This document shows, one piece after another, positions 1-8,603 of a DNA stretch of 27,769 bases. The first letter of the stretch is position 1. Each line of letters begins with the position of its first letter. Both the position numbers and the translations under genes were made by a program. The DNA comes from CAJBIL01 sp049295655 (lineage in GTDB: Bacteria > Pseudomonadota > Gammaproteobacteria > Burkholderiales > Rhodocyclaceae): assembly GCA_049295655.1 (NCBI GenBank), contig JBAQRB010000091.1, positions 1 to 27,769 of the forward strand, in the 5' to 3' direction. The notes below the pieces were generated by a model. The model was given only the letters and a program-made list of their open reading frames with translations. It did not search any database and had not been told where the DNA came from.

Positions 1-1
1 G

Positions 2-625
2 ACCCTGGGTTTTCTGGTGCACGAAGTGGATCGCATCATCCGGGTCGAGTGGGAAAAGGTCAAAGCACCGGAAACCGTTCTGGCAGCCAATCAGGGGCTG
101 ATTACCGCTGTGATCGAACTGGATAGCGGGCATCTTGTCTCGATTCTTGATGTCGAGCAGATACTGGCGAATGCCTTTGGCGAGGCGATGGTCGTAGATA
201 TCCCGCCGGCCAGAGTCACCGAGGAAGTCGCGGTATTTTTTGCCGACGACTCGGTTGTCGCGCGCCGCAAAATTGTCGAGGTGCTCGATAAGCTGGGTGT
301 CAAGCACAAGCACGCAACTAATGGTGTCGAAGCCTGGACCCGCCTGCAGGCAATCGCTGCGCATTGTCAGCAAACGGGCGGTGCCGTACGCAATGAAATT
401 CGCCTCATTCTGGTCGATGCGGAAATGCCGGAAATGGATGGCTACGTACTGACAAAGAACATCAAGAGCGATGTCCGTTTCGAGGGTATCCCCGTGATCA
501 TGCACTCATCTCTCTCGTCCGAGGCTAACCGGGCGATGGGTAAGGCGGTAGGGGTCGACGGCTATGTGGCGAAATTTGATGCTGAAATGCTCGCGGACAC
601 GCTGCGTCCGTTGCTTGAGCGATAA
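2..625 (+). CDS. cheV: CheV chemotaxis coupling protein with receiver domain (5' end cut by window edge)
   Basis: CheV proteins couple chemoreceptors to CheA through an N-terminal CheW-like domain and carry a C-terminal receiver domain phosphorylated by CheA. The reading frame is open from base 2, so the gene starts outside the window; the GTG at 17 is an internal valine codon, not the start. The visible part begins with the last third of a CheW-like domain (VHEVDRIIRVEW, then ITAVIELDSGHLVSILDVEQIL). A receiver domain follows, with an acidic pair (FFADDS) and the phospho-acceptor Asp in LILVDAEMPEMDGY. The extra loop before that Asp (about QAIAAHCQQTGGAVRNEIR) is usual in CheV. The conserved Lys is seen in GYVAKFDAEML. 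It lies 26 bases upstream of cheY on the same strand. Family assignment is secure; the missing N-terminus cannot be judged. Confidence 0.93.
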   Translation, partial: TLGFLVHEVDRIIRVEWEKVKAPETVLAANQGLITAVIELDSGHLVSILDVEQILANAFGEAMVVDIPPARVTEEVAVFFADDSVVARRKIVEVLDKLGVKHKHATNGVEAWTRLQAIAAHCQQTGGAVRNEIRLILVDAEMPEMDGYVLTKNIKSDVRFEGIPVIMHSSLSSEANRAMGKAVGVDGYVAKFDAEMLADTLRPLLER

Positions 626-651
626 GAGATAGAAGAAAGCGGGAGTAGAGA

Positions 652-1041
652 ATGGCAGATCCGAAGATGAGGATTCTGGTGGTCGACGATTTTTCGACGA
701 TGCGCCGGATCGTTCGCAACCTTCTCAAAGAGTTGGGCTATACCAACGTCGACGAGGCCGAGGATGGTGCAATTGCCCTGCAGAAACTCCAGGCTGGTGG
801 GTTTGAGTTTGTCGTGACCGACTGGAATATGCCGAATATGGATGGTCTTCAGCTTCTGCAGGCGATTCGCTCGACACCAAACCTGAAGCATTTGCCGGTA
901 ATGATGATTACGGCCGAAGCAAAAAAGGAAAATATCATTGCTGCAGCCCAGGCCGGTGCCAGCGGCTACATCGTGAAGCCATTTACGGCCGCGACGCTGG
1001 CTGAGAAGCTTCAGAAAGTATTCGACAGGATGGGGGGCTGA
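652..1041 (+). CDS. cheY: Chemotaxis response regulator CheY
   Basis: CheY is the single-domain response regulator that, when phosphorylated by CheA, binds FliM at the flagellar switch and changes rotation. The 129-residue protein has the same length and numbering as E. coli CheY: acidic pair D12-D13, phospho-acceptor D57 (VVTDWNMPNMDG), T87 (MITAEA), Y106 (GASGYIVKP) and K109 are all present. A GGGAG Shine-Dalgarno stretch lies just before the ATG. It is followed one base later by cheZ, with cheA beyond, so the kinase, the regulator and its phosphatase are encoded together. Nothing is missing or unusual. Confidence 0.98.
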   Translation: MADPKMRILVVDDFSTMRRIVRNLLKELGYTNVDEAEDGAIALQKLQAGGFEFVVTDWNMPNMDGLQLLQAIRSTPNLKHLPVMMITAEAKKENIIAAAQAGASGYIVKPFTAATLAEKLQKVFDRMGG

Positions 1042-1042
1042 G

Positions 1043-1891
1043 ATGGGCGACGCCAACATGTCGGGTGACTCCTCAGATCTCGAAGCCCTTTTTGACAGCA
1101 TTGCGGCGGGAAGTGATAGACCTGATCCCGCCCCGGTCGCACCCGCCAAACCGTCGTTGATGCAGCAGGCCCGAGAAAGTGGTGGTGTGACTGACGATTC
1201 CGACGAGTTGCAGGCCTTGTTTGATACCGTGGCCGGTCAGCCCCCAACTGCTGATGCTGCTCCGAATGGCGATGATTGGCAGGGGCAGGTCAAGGTATTT
1301 CAGCGTGTTGGTGTGATGGCGAGGCAGTTGCATGACACGCTCAGCGATCTTGGCTATGACAAATTGGTTGAGAAAACAGTTAGCGCGCTTCCTGATGCAA
1401 AGGATCGCCTTGCATATATTGCCAATCTGACCGAGCAGGCTGCTTGTCGCGTACTTAATGCCACCGATATTGCAAACCCGATTCAGGATCAGCTGGAGAG
1501 CGACGCGATTGCGCTTGGTGCCAAGTGGGATGCCCTGTTTGCCAACCAGATGCCGGTTGCCGATTTCAAGAAGCTTGCCGAGGAAACCCGTGCATTCCTG
1601 AAGCAAGGGCTGCCGGAAAAGACGGGTGCCACCAAGGGGCAACTGCTTGAAATCATGATGGCGCAGGATTTTCAGGACTTGACCGGTCAGGTCATCAAGA
1701 AAGTGATTGCCGTTGCTCAGGAGCTGGAAGCGCAACTGATGGGCGTGCTCATTGAAACCATGCCGGGCGAAAAGCGCACCGAGTCAGTAAATAGTCTGCT
1801 CAACGGGCCGGTGATTAACGCTGAGGGGCGTACCGATGTCGTCGCAAGTCAGCAGCAGGTCGATGACCTGCTTGACACCCTAGGCTTCTAG
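1043..1891 (+). CDS. cheZ: CheY-P phosphatase CheZ with long N-terminal extension
   Basis: CheZ dephosphorylates CheY-P. The four-helix-bundle active-site segment MAQDFQDLTGQV is at about residues 206-217; D212 and the catalytic Gln Q216 correspond to E. coli D143 and Q147. The C-terminus VDDLLDTLGF (273-282) is the classic amphipathic CheY-docking tail. At 282 residues it is about 70 longer than E. coli CheZ (214). The excess is an N-terminal, partly disordered region (Pro/Ala/Gly/Asp rich) holding two similar motifs, DLEALFDSIAAG (12-23) and ELQALFDTVAGQ (55-66), which look like the FliM/CheZ type of CheY-binding peptide. The ATG at 1043 follows the cheY stop by one base with a G-rich stretch before it; the ATG at 1058 (residue 6) is a possible alternative start. 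Confidence 0.96.
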   Translation: MGDANMSGDSSDLEALFDSIAAGSDRPDPAPVAPAKPSLMQQARESGGVTDDSDELQALFDTVAGQPPTADAAPNGDDWQGQVKVFQRVGVMARQLHDTLSDLGYDKLVEKTVSALPDAKDRLAYIANLTEQAACRVLNATDIANPIQDQLESDAIALGAKWDALFANQMPVADFKKLAEETRAFLKQGLPEKTGATKGQLLEIMMAQDFQDLTGQVIKKVIAVAQELEAQLMGVLIETMPGEKRTESVNSLLNGPVINAEGRTDVVASQQQVDDLLDTLGF

Positions 1892-1901
1892 GAGATTCAG
1901 T

Positions 1902-3860
1902 ATGAGCGATTTTAGCGGGATGGAAGATCTTCTACAGGATTTCCTGCAGGAAGCCAGTGACCTTCTCTCGGACGTTGACAACAAGCTGGTTGATTTGGAA
2001 AAGTCGCCGGACGACACTCGCCTTCTGAATGACATTTTTCGTGGTTTTCACACGATCAAGGGCGGTGCCGGGTTCCTGAATGCCAGTGAGCTGGTGACAC
2101 TTTGTCATTTGACCGAGAATCTGTTTGATAAACTCCGTAACGGTGAGATGACGCTGACCCCGGAGTTGATGGATACCATCATGGCTGCGACCAAGGGTGT
2201 TCGCGACATGTTCAACGAGCTTGCGCAGGCCATGCAACCGCGTCCGTCTCCACCCGAAGTGCTCGCGGCTCTACGCGCGGCTCTCGAGGGTGATTTGCAT
2301 GCAACCCCAGAATCCGTGGCAAAAGCGGTTCCTGCTGCCGCCGCCCCTGCCTCGGCAACTCCTGCGGTGGAATTGTTTACTTCGTCTGCGCCCGAGCTTT
2401 TTGTTGCGGCCGATAACGAGTCCGGTCCGGACTGGCAAGCGTTGCATGGTGCTGTGACTGGTCAGCAACCGGCTGCCGTCGCAGCGCCGACGGGGCCGGT
2501 TGAGGTGATTACTGCGGCAGAAGTTGCGCAGCAGGAACCTCATTTCGCGCCAGAAGGCCGTCGTGTGGTTGATCAACCGGCTGCGGCTGCATCTGCGGCC
2601 GGCGGTGGGCGACGCGTCGAGGAACGCGCCACCGCGCGTGAGAGCACGATCCGTGTCGATACGTCCCGTCTGGACCAGGTGCTCAACCTGTCCGGCGAAA
2701 TCGGCTTGACCAAGAACCGGCTGACCAGTTTGCGTGCTGACATTCTTTCGGGGAAAAACGATACCGAAACCTTGCATGCTCTTGATCAGGCGGTCAGTCA
2801 ACTTGATCTGCTGGTCTCTGATCTGCAGAATTCCGTGATGAAAACGCGGATGCAGCCGATCGGTCGCCTGTTTCAGAAATATCCGCGTATCGCGCGTGAC
2901 CTCGCGCGTCAGCTCGGCAAGGATGTCGAGTTGACGCTGGTTGGTGAAGAAACCGAAGTCGACAAGACCATGATCGAGGATCTGGCCGATCCCTTGATCC
3001 ACTTGATCCGCAATGCGGTTGATCACGGCGTCGAATTGCCGCTTGAACGGCAGGCTGCCGGAAAACCGGCAAAAAGTGTCGTCCGTCTGGAGGCGCGCCA
3101 GGAGGGTGATCACATCGTTTTGATCATCGCCGACGATGGGCGTGGCATGAGCGCCGAGCGAATCCGTGCCAAAGCGATCGAAAAGAAAATCATCAGCGAG
3201 GAGGAGGCCAACACGCTCGACGACCGCCAGAGCCTCAACCTGATTTTCCTGCCGGGTTTTTCAACGATGGCCCAAGCCTCGGCGGTGTCGGGGCGCGGCG
3301 TCGGCATGGATGTGGTGAAGACCAACATCCAGAAGCTCAACGGCTCGGTGGAAATCCGCTCGGAGCCGGGCAAGGGTTCCGTTTTCATCATTTCACTGCC
3401 GCTGACCCTGGCAATTTTGCCTGTGCTGCTCGTCTTGCTTGGCGACCAGCCATTTGCCTTGCCGTTGTCGATGGTGCGAGAAATTCTGCCAATCGAGAAG
3501 GAGAAGATGCGCGAGGTTGGCGGTAAGGAGACCTTGGTCGTCCGCGGTGAGATTCTGCCGGTGATCGCCCTCTCACGCCTGCTTGGCTGGCCGCAGTTGC
3601 AGCACCCGGAATATGGTGTGCTGATGCAGACTGCCGAACGGAGCTTTATTCTGTCGGTGGATAGTTTTGCGGGACGTGACGATGCCGTGATCAAGTCGCT
3701 TGCCGACTTCCGCCCGCGCGGTGTAGCCGGAGTCACCACGCTTTCCAACGGCCAGATCGTCCTGATTCTCGACATGAAGGAGTTGCTCTCCGACCTCAGT
3801 TCGCTGATCGACGCCGATTCCCGTGGTGGTCGCAGTCGCGCGCTGGAGTTCTCAGCGTAA
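1902..3860 (+). CDS. cheA: Chemotaxis histidine kinase CheA
   Basis: CheA autophosphorylates in response to receptor arrays and passes phosphate to CheY and CheV. Domains in order: Hpt/P1 at about 1-110 with the phospho-histidine H50 (FHTIKGGAGFL); an Ala/Pro-rich linker at about 130-245; dimerisation P3 at about 250-315; the ATPase P4 with N box HLIRNAVDHG (367-376), G1 DDGRG (411-415) and G2 GRGVGM (464-469); and the CheW-like P5 at about 500-635. Total length (652) is close to E. coli CheA (654), but I see no folded P2 CheY-docking domain in the linker. The start has a good Shine-Dalgarno (AGGAG) 11 bases after the cheZ stop. A strong terminator follows, so this is the last gene of its transcript. 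cheW, cheR and cheB are not in this window. Confidence 0.98.
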   Translation: MSDFSGMEDLLQDFLQEASDLLSDVDNKLVDLEKSPDDTRLLNDIFRGFHTIKGGAGFLNASELVTLCHLTENLFDKLRNGEMTLTPELMDTIMAATKGVRDMFNELAQAMQPRPSPPEVLAALRAALEGDLHATPESVAKAVPAAAAPASATPAVELFTSSAPELFVAADNESGPDWQALHGAVTGQQPAAVAAPTGPVEVITAAEVAQQEPHFAPEGRRVVDQPAAAASAAGGGRRVEERATARESTIRVDTSRLDQVLNLSGEIGLTKNRLTSLRADILSGKNDTETLHALDQAVSQLDLLVSDLQNSVMKTRMQPIGRLFQKYPRIARDLARQLGKDVELTLVGEETEVDKTMIEDLADPLIHLIRNAVDHGVELPLERQAAGKPAKSVVRLEARQEGDHIVLIIADDGRGMSAERIRAKAIEKKIISEEEANTLDDRQSLNLIFLPGFSTMAQASAVSGRGVGMDVVKTNIQKLNGSVEIRSEPGKGSVFIISLPLTLAILPVLLVLLGDQPFALPLSMVREILPIEKEKMREVGGKETLVVRGEILPVIALSRLLGWPQLQHPEYGVLMQTAERSFILSVDSFAGRDDAVIKSLADFRPRGVAGVTTLSNGQIVLILDMKELLSDLSSLIDADSRGGRSRALEFSA

Positions 3861-3882
3861 ATGCACCAGTAATCCGCTGCTT

Positions 3883-3913
3883 AAACAGGGGGCTTTTGCC
3901 CCCTGTTTTTTTT
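3883..3913 (+). terminator. Intrinsic terminator after cheA
   Basis: A perfect 11-bp stem, AAACAGGGGGC (3883-3893) and GCCCCCTGTTT (3898-3908), closes a TTTT loop and runs into an eight-T tract (3906-3913). It starts 23 bases after the cheA stop and should end the cheV/Y/Z/A transcript before flhB. Confidence 0.93.
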
Positions 3914-3982
3914 CGGGCATACGAAGCATCTGTTGCGTCTTCGCTACTATTCGAGAATCAGTCTAAAAAAGATCTCATACCC

Positions 3983-4011
3983 CTTTATTTTTTATAGTTT
4001 TTTCCTATAAT
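3983..4011 (+). promoter_or_regulatory. Possible sigma-70-type promoter for the flhB operon
   Basis: A perfect -10 hexamer TATAAT (4006-4011) lies 26 bases before the flhB ATG in an AT-rich stretch after the cheA terminator. The hexamer 17 bases upstream (3983-3988, CTTTAT) is a poor -35. A new transcript must start between the terminator and flhB, and this is the best candidate. I found no sigma-54 GG-N10-GC element here. Confidence 0.4.
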
Positions 4012-4037
4012 GGGCGGAAATCTACTGAAAGCCGATA

Positions 4038-5177
4038 ATGGCCGAAGACAGCGACGTCGAGAAAACAGAACCAGCGTCAGGCAGGCGCCTGGAGAAGGCG
4101 CGCGCGGAAGGTCAGGTGCCACGTTCACGTGAGCTTGGCGCATTTCTGGTTTTGTTGAGCGCTGTGGGTACCTTCTGGATTGCAGGTCCGTGGCTGATGC
4201 AGCGCATGGCTGCGCTTCTCCGTCGTGGCTTGACGCTTGATCTTCCACTGTCGCAAGAGCCGCAGTTGATGCTGGTCCGCTTTGCTGATCTTTCGTTTGA
4301 TGCGGTCCTTGGCTTCCTGCCATTGCTGGTCGCGCTGGTTGTGGCGGCGGTGCTTGGCCCGCTTCTGCTCGGGTCCTGGAACTTTGCTCCGGCTACCTTG
4401 CTGCCCGATCTGACGCGCCTCGATCCGATCAAGGGCTTGGCCAAGCTGATTTCGATGTCCGGACTGGCCGAAATGTTCAAGGCAATCGCCAAGGCGGTTG
4501 TCCTCGGAGGTGTTGCGGCCTGGGTGATCTGGAGTGAGCGTGGTGATCTGCTGTCGATTTTCGCGCAGCCAATCGAGGTGGGGTTGGCGATGGCAGGGAG
4601 TCTGGTTAACTACAGCTTTGCTGCCTGTGTTGCCGCCATGGTTCTGATTGTTGCCGTCGATGTTCCTTTTCAGCTCTGGCAATACCACGACAAGCTCAAG
4701 ATGTCGCGCGAAGACTTGAAGCAGGAGTCCAAGGAGAGCGAAGGCGACCCACAAGTCAAGGGCCGAATCCGTGCCTTGCAACGCGAAGCCGCACGCAGGC
4801 GGATGATGGGTGCAGTGCCTACGGCCGACGTTATTGTCACGAACCCGACACACTTTGCCGTCGCTCTGGCTTACAAGAGCGGGATGGGGGCGCCGAAAGT
4901 CGTTGCCAAGGGGCGGGGCGAGCTTGCGCTGAAAATACGCGAACTCGGTGCCGAGCATGGCGTGCCCATGCTCGAAGCGCCCCCTCTGGCGCGAGCACTC
5001 TACCGCCATACCGATCTTGACCAGGAGGTTCCTGCCGCACTTTATGCAGCAGTCGCCGAGGTGCTGGCCTATGTTTATCAGTTAAGCAACTGGCGCCAGG
5101 TGGGCGGTAGCTATCCGATGCCGCCACGTGAAATTTCCGTGCCGGCGGAACTCGTTCCGGAGCCTATGAATGGCTAG
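4038..5177 (+). CDS. flhB: Flagellar type III export switch protein FlhB
   Basis: FlhB is the inner-membrane export-gate component that switches substrate specificity from rod/hook to filament type. Its 379 residues compare with 382 in E. coli. The N-terminal EKTEPASGRRLEKARAEGQV motif is followed by four hydrophobic segments (about 30-50, 85-115, 145-165, 185-210). The autocleavage motif NPTH falls at residues 269-272, the same numbering as E. coli N269-P270. The C-terminal cytoplasmic domain is complete. It is the first gene of the flhB-flhA-flhF-flhG-fliA-motC-motD run and overlaps flhA by 8 bases. No clear Shine-Dalgarno precedes the ATG (only GAAAG). Confidence 0.98.
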   Translation: MAEDSDVEKTEPASGRRLEKARAEGQVPRSRELGAFLVLLSAVGTFWIAGPWLMQRMAALLRRGLTLDLPLSQEPQLMLVRFADLSFDAVLGFLPLLVALVVAAVLGPLLLGSWNFAPATLLPDLTRLDPIKGLAKLISMSGLAEMFKAIAKAVVLGGVAAWVIWSERGDLLSIFAQPIEVGLAMAGSLVNYSFAACVAAMVLIVAVDVPFQLWQYHDKLKMSREDLKQESKESEGDPQVKGRIRALQREAARRRMMGAVPTADVIVTNPTHFAVALAYKSGMGAPKVVAKGRGELALKIRELGAEHGVPMLEAPPLARALYRHTDLDQEVPAALYAAVAEVLAYVYQLSNWRQVGGSYPMPPREISVPAELVPEPMNG

Positions 5178-7254
5178 TGCAACGATGACACTGCAAACCC
5201 TGCTTGGCCGCTTCAATGTCCGCCAACTGGTCGGTCCGCTGCTCATCCTGATGATTCTGGCAATGATGGTGCTGCCGCTGCCGCCGTTTGCCCTGGACGT
5301 ACTCTTCACATTCAACATCGCGATCTCGGTCGTGGTGATGCTGGTCGCCATGAACGTCATGCGGCCGCTTGAGTTTTCGATATTCCCCACCGTGCTGCTT
5401 GTGACAACCTTGCTGCGCCTCTCGCTCAACGTTGCTTCGACGCGGGTTGTCCTGCTGCAAGGGCATACCGGACCCGATGCCGCCGGCAAGGTGGTCGAGG
5501 CCTTCGGTCATTTCCTCGTTGGCGGTAACTACGCGGTCGGTATCGTTGTGTTCATGATTCTGGTGATCATCAATTTTGTTGTGATCACCAAGGGCGCTGG
5601 CCGGGTGGCCGAAGTGGGTGCGCGCTTTACGCTTGATGCGATGCCAGGCAAGCAGATGGCGATCGACGCTGACTTGAACGCTGGTTTGATCGGCGAGGAC
5701 GAGGCGCGCCGTCGCCGCAAGGAAGTCTCGCAGGAGGCCGACTTTTTCGGTTCGATGGACGGTGCGTCGAAATTCGTTCGCGGTGACGCCGTCGCGGGCA
5801 TCATGATCATGTTGATAAACGTGGTTGGTGGGTTGATTGTGGGTGTGCTTCAGCACAATCTCGACATCGCCACTGCGGCAAAGGTGTATACGCTGCTGAC
5901 CATTGGCGACGGATTAGTCGCCCAGATTCCGGCGCTGATCATATCGATCGCCGCGGGTATGGTCGTTACCCGGGTCGGCGATGATCAGGATATTTCGGCG
6001 CAATTTACTGCCCAGCTGTTCAGCAATCCACGCGTCATTGGACTGACTGCTGCGATCGTCGGCTTTCTCGGCTTGATTCCGGGAATGCCGAATTTTGTCT
6101 TCATCACCCTTGCTTCCGCGCTTGGCGTGCTGGCTTGGAAACTCGACCAGCGCAAGCATGATGTCGCGCCCTTGCCGGTTAGCGTGGCCCCAGTTCCTGC
6201 CCCCGAAACGCAGGAAGCCAGCTGGGCGGACGTGGTGCCCCTGGATGTGCTCGGTCTCGAGGTCGGCTATCGCCTGATTCCTCTGGTCGACAAGGCGCAG
6301 GATGGCGAGTTGTTGCGCCGGATCCGCGGGATTCGCAAGAAGTTTGCGCAAGAGGTTGGCTTCCTTGTTTCCCCGGTACATATCCGCGACAACCTTGAGC
6401 TGAAGCCCAACGCCTACCGGATTTTGCTGAAGGGGGTAGAAATCGGGCAGGGAGAAGCGTTCCCCGGTAATTTGCTGGCGATCAACCCGGGACGTGTCGC
6501 CGGAACCTTGCACGGCGTGGCGACAGTTGATCCCGCCTTCGGCCTTCCGGCGATCTGGATCGAGCCAGCCCTGCGTGATCAGGCTCAGGCTTTCGGTTAC
6601 ACCGTGGTCGATCCCAGTACGGTGACAGCGACCCACCTCAACCACCTCATTTTGTCGAATGCGGCCCAGTTGCTGGGGCGGCAGGAGACGCAAGCGCTGC
6701 TCGATCATCTGGCCAAGGAAATGCCGAAGCTGGTCGAGGACCTCGTTCCGAAGGTGTTGCCGCTCGGCGTTCTGCAAAAGGTCTTGCAGAACCTTCTCGA
6801 AGAGGGCGTGCCCATCCGCGACATGCGCACCATCATCGAAACCCTGGCAGAGAGCGCAACGCGCACGCAGGACCCCGAAGCGCTGACCGCTCAGGTGAGA
6901 GTTGCGCTGGGACGCTCCATCGTCCAGCAGCTTTACCCGAGCGGGACTGAAATTCAGGTCATGTCGCTTGATCCGCAACTCGAACGTGTTCTGCTGCAGG
7001 CCGTGGCCGGTAGCGGCGAGAGCGCCGGCATCGAGCCAGGCCTCGCCGATACGCTGGTGCGTGAATCGGTTGCCGCAGCCCAGCGCCAAGAGGAACTCGG
7101 TTTGCCGGCCGTGCTGCTGGTGCCCGGAAATATTCGTACTCTGCTATCCCGTTTCTTGCGGCGTGGCATTTCTCAACTCAAGGTCCTCGCTCACAACGAA
7201 GTGCCTGAAGGCAAAACCATCAAGGTCACCTCGATCATCGGAGGTAGGGCATGA
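5170..7254 (+). CDS. flhA: Flagellar export gate protein FlhA
   Basis: FlhA forms the nonameric export-gate ring that docks substrate-chaperone complexes and uses the proton motive force. The protein has 694 residues (692 in E. coli). The N-terminal half has about eight hydrophobic segments, with the FHIPEP-family signature around 145-170 (RVAEVGARFTLDAMPG onward) and the conserved cytoplasmic-loop Asp (RGDAVAG, D206). The C-terminal half (from about 340) is the soluble FlhA-C domain. The ATG lies inside the end of flhB (8-base overlap), and the 3' end overlaps the flhF start through ATGA, both indicating coupled translation. Confidence 0.98.
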   Translation: MASATMTLQTLLGRFNVRQLVGPLLILMILAMMVLPLPPFALDVLFTFNIAISVVVMLVAMNVMRPLEFSIFPTVLLVTTLLRLSLNVASTRVVLLQGHTGPDAAGKVVEAFGHFLVGGNYAVGIVVFMILVIINFVVITKGAGRVAEVGARFTLDAMPGKQMAIDADLNAGLIGEDEARRRRKEVSQEADFFGSMDGASKFVRGDAVAGIMIMLINVVGGLIVGVLQHNLDIATAAKVYTLLTIGDGLVAQIPALIISIAAGMVVTRVGDDQDISAQFTAQLFSNPRVIGLTAAIVGFLGLIPGMPNFVFITLASALGVLAWKLDQRKHDVAPLPVSVAPVPAPETQEASWADVVPLDVLGLEVGYRLIPLVDKAQDGELLRRIRGIRKKFAQEVGFLVSPVHIRDNLELKPNAYRILLKGVEIGQGEAFPGNLLAINPGRVAGTLHGVATVDPAFGLPAIWIEPALRDQAQAFGYTVVDPSTVTATHLNHLILSNAAQLLGRQETQALLDHLAKEMPKLVEDLVPKVLPLGVLQKVLQNLLEEGVPIRDMRTIIETLAESATRTQDPEALTAQVRVALGRSIVQQLYPSGTEIQVMSLDPQLERVLLQAVAGSGESAGIEPGLADTLVRESVAAAQRQEELGLPAVLLVPGNIRTLLSRFLRRGISQLKVLAHNEVPEGKTIKVTSIIGGRA

Positions 7255-8603
7255 ACGTCAGAAAATTCATCGCGGCAACAGCGCGGGATGCGTTACGCAA
7301 GGTCAAGGAAACGCTCGGGCCAGACGCGATCATTCTGTCCAATCGAGCCATTCCCGGCGGCGTCGAGATCATGGCCGTCGCCGCGCAAGACATGGCGATG
7401 ATTGTGCCGACACCGGTCCGCGATACTTCGTCCGTCGGTGAAGATTACACCGTCAAATTGTCCGCACCGGCTCAGCAGGCTGCTGCCGCCAGGCCCGTAA
7501 CTCCTTCGGCGCCGTCCCGGCCAACAGCTCCAGCCACTCGGCCATTGGTACAGCCAGTACAGCCAGTACAGCCGGCACAGCGCCCAGCGCCGCAGGCCGA
7601 TGTCGAGCGCTTGGCTCGGAACAGCGCTGTCAAAACCGAGGCCGAAGTCGTTCCTGCCGCAGTGATGGACGAAATCCGTTCGCTACGCAAGATTGTTGAG
7701 CAGCACATGGCTGGCTATGCCTGGGGTGAGTCGGCGCGTTCGGAGCCGGTCAAGACGGAGGTCCTGCGCCAGATGCTTGATGCCGGATTTTCCCCGCAGT
7801 TTGCCCGCGAATTGCTTCAGGAATTGCCGCGCGATCTGGACATCGTCGAGGCGGTGGCCTGGGCGAAGGGGGGGGCTGATCGCTCGCTCCTGACGATTGG
7901 TGCCGAGCACGACATCGTTGATCGGGGTGGAATCTACGCGCTGGTCGGCCCCACCGGGGTTGGCAAGACAACGACGACGGCGAAGCTGGCGGCCCGCTGC
8001 GTGCTGCGCCATGGCGCGAGCAAGGTGGCGCTGGTGACCACCGACGGCTACCGGATTGGTGCTCACGAACAATTGCGAATTTATGGACGTATTCTTGGCG
8101 TCTCGGTGCATGTGGTAAAGGATGCCGCAGAATTGCAGCAGACACTGCAGGATTTGCAGCACAAGCACATGGTTCTGGTCGATACGATGGGAATGAGCCA
8201 GCGTGACCGACTGGTCGGCGAGCAGGTGGCCATGTTCGGTGCCAGCAATGTAAAACGCCTGTTGTTACTCTCGGCGACAGGTCGCGGCGATACGCTCGAC
8301 GATGTGGTGCATGCCTATAACGGACCGGATCTTGCCGGCTGCATTCTCAGCAAGGTTGATGAGGCCGCCAGTCTTGCCACGTCGCTGGATGTGATCATGC
8401 GGCACGGACTGCGCCTGCATTACGTCTCCAACGGCCAGCGGGTTCCGGAGGATCTGCATCTGCCAAACCGAGGCTATCTGCTGCATCGCGCTTTCAAGGA
8501 TGTCCCCGAAAGCTCGCCACACCGTCTTGACGGTGTCGAGCCTGGTCTGATAATGGCCAATTCGAGTTCGAGCATGCACGCCATCGGTGGCCGTCGTGGC
8601 TGA
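7251..8603 (+). CDS. flhF: SRP-family GTPase FlhF, polar flagellum placement
   Basis: FlhF is a signal-recognition-particle-type GTPase that marks the cell pole for flagellar assembly. Its N-terminal B domain starts MNVRKFIAATARDALRKVK. A Pro/Gln/Ala-rich linker (about 72-118) follows, then a helical N domain and the G domain with P-loop GPTGVGKT (233-240), G2-like VTTDGYRIGAHEQL (262-275), G3 DTMG (311-314) and a G4 variant SKVD (367-370). The linker contains a short 9-bp tandem repeat. The gene overlaps flhA by 4 bases and flhG by 17. A run of eight G (7868-7875) lies within codons for K-G-G-A; the frame is intact here. Presence of FlhF with FlhG argues for polar rather than peritrichous flagella. 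Confidence 0.97.
   Translation: MNVRKFIAATARDALRKVKETLGPDAIILSNRAIPGGVEIMAVAAQDMAMIVPTPVRDTSSVGEDYTVKLSAPAQQAAAARPVTPSAPSRPTAPATRPLVQPVQPVQPAQRPAPQADVERLARNSAVKTEAEVVPAAVMDEIRSLRKIVEQHMAGYAWGESARSEPVKTEVLRQMLDAGFSPQFARELLQELPRDLDIVEAVAWAKGGADRSLLTIGAEHDIVDRGGIYALVGPTGVGKTTTTAKLAARCVLRHGASKVALVTTDGYRIGAHEQLRIYGRILGVSVHVVKDAAELQQTLQDLQHKHMVLVDTMGMSQRDRLVGEQVAMFGASNVKRLLLLSATGRGDTLDDVVHAYNGPDLAGCILSKVDEAASLATSLDVIMRHGLRLHYVSNGQRVPEDLHLPNRGYLLHRAFKDVPESSPHRLDGVEPGLIMANSSSSMHAIGGRRG
7548..7574 (+). repeat. 9-bp tandem repeat (three units) in the flhF linker
   Basis: The unit GTACAGCCA occurs at 7548, 7557 and, with a final G, 7566, encoding VQP-VQP-VQP. The unit length is a multiple of three, so copy-number change would lengthen or shorten the B-to-N-domain linker without breaking the frame. 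Confidence 0.85.

Noticed and set aside
4031..4038. Exact GCCGATAA (sigma-28 -10 consensus) at the flhB start codon
   Set aside because: It overlaps the ATG, and the position 11 bases upstream (4011-4019, TGGGCGGAA) is not a -35; flhB is normally an early or middle gene.
7868..7875. Eight-G tract in flhF (with G8 at 14778-14785 in flgD and G7 at 9176-9182 in flhG) as phase-variation switches
   Set aside because: Runs of this length are expected by chance in GC-rich DNA of this size, and all three frames are intact; no evidence of variation can be seen in one sequence.
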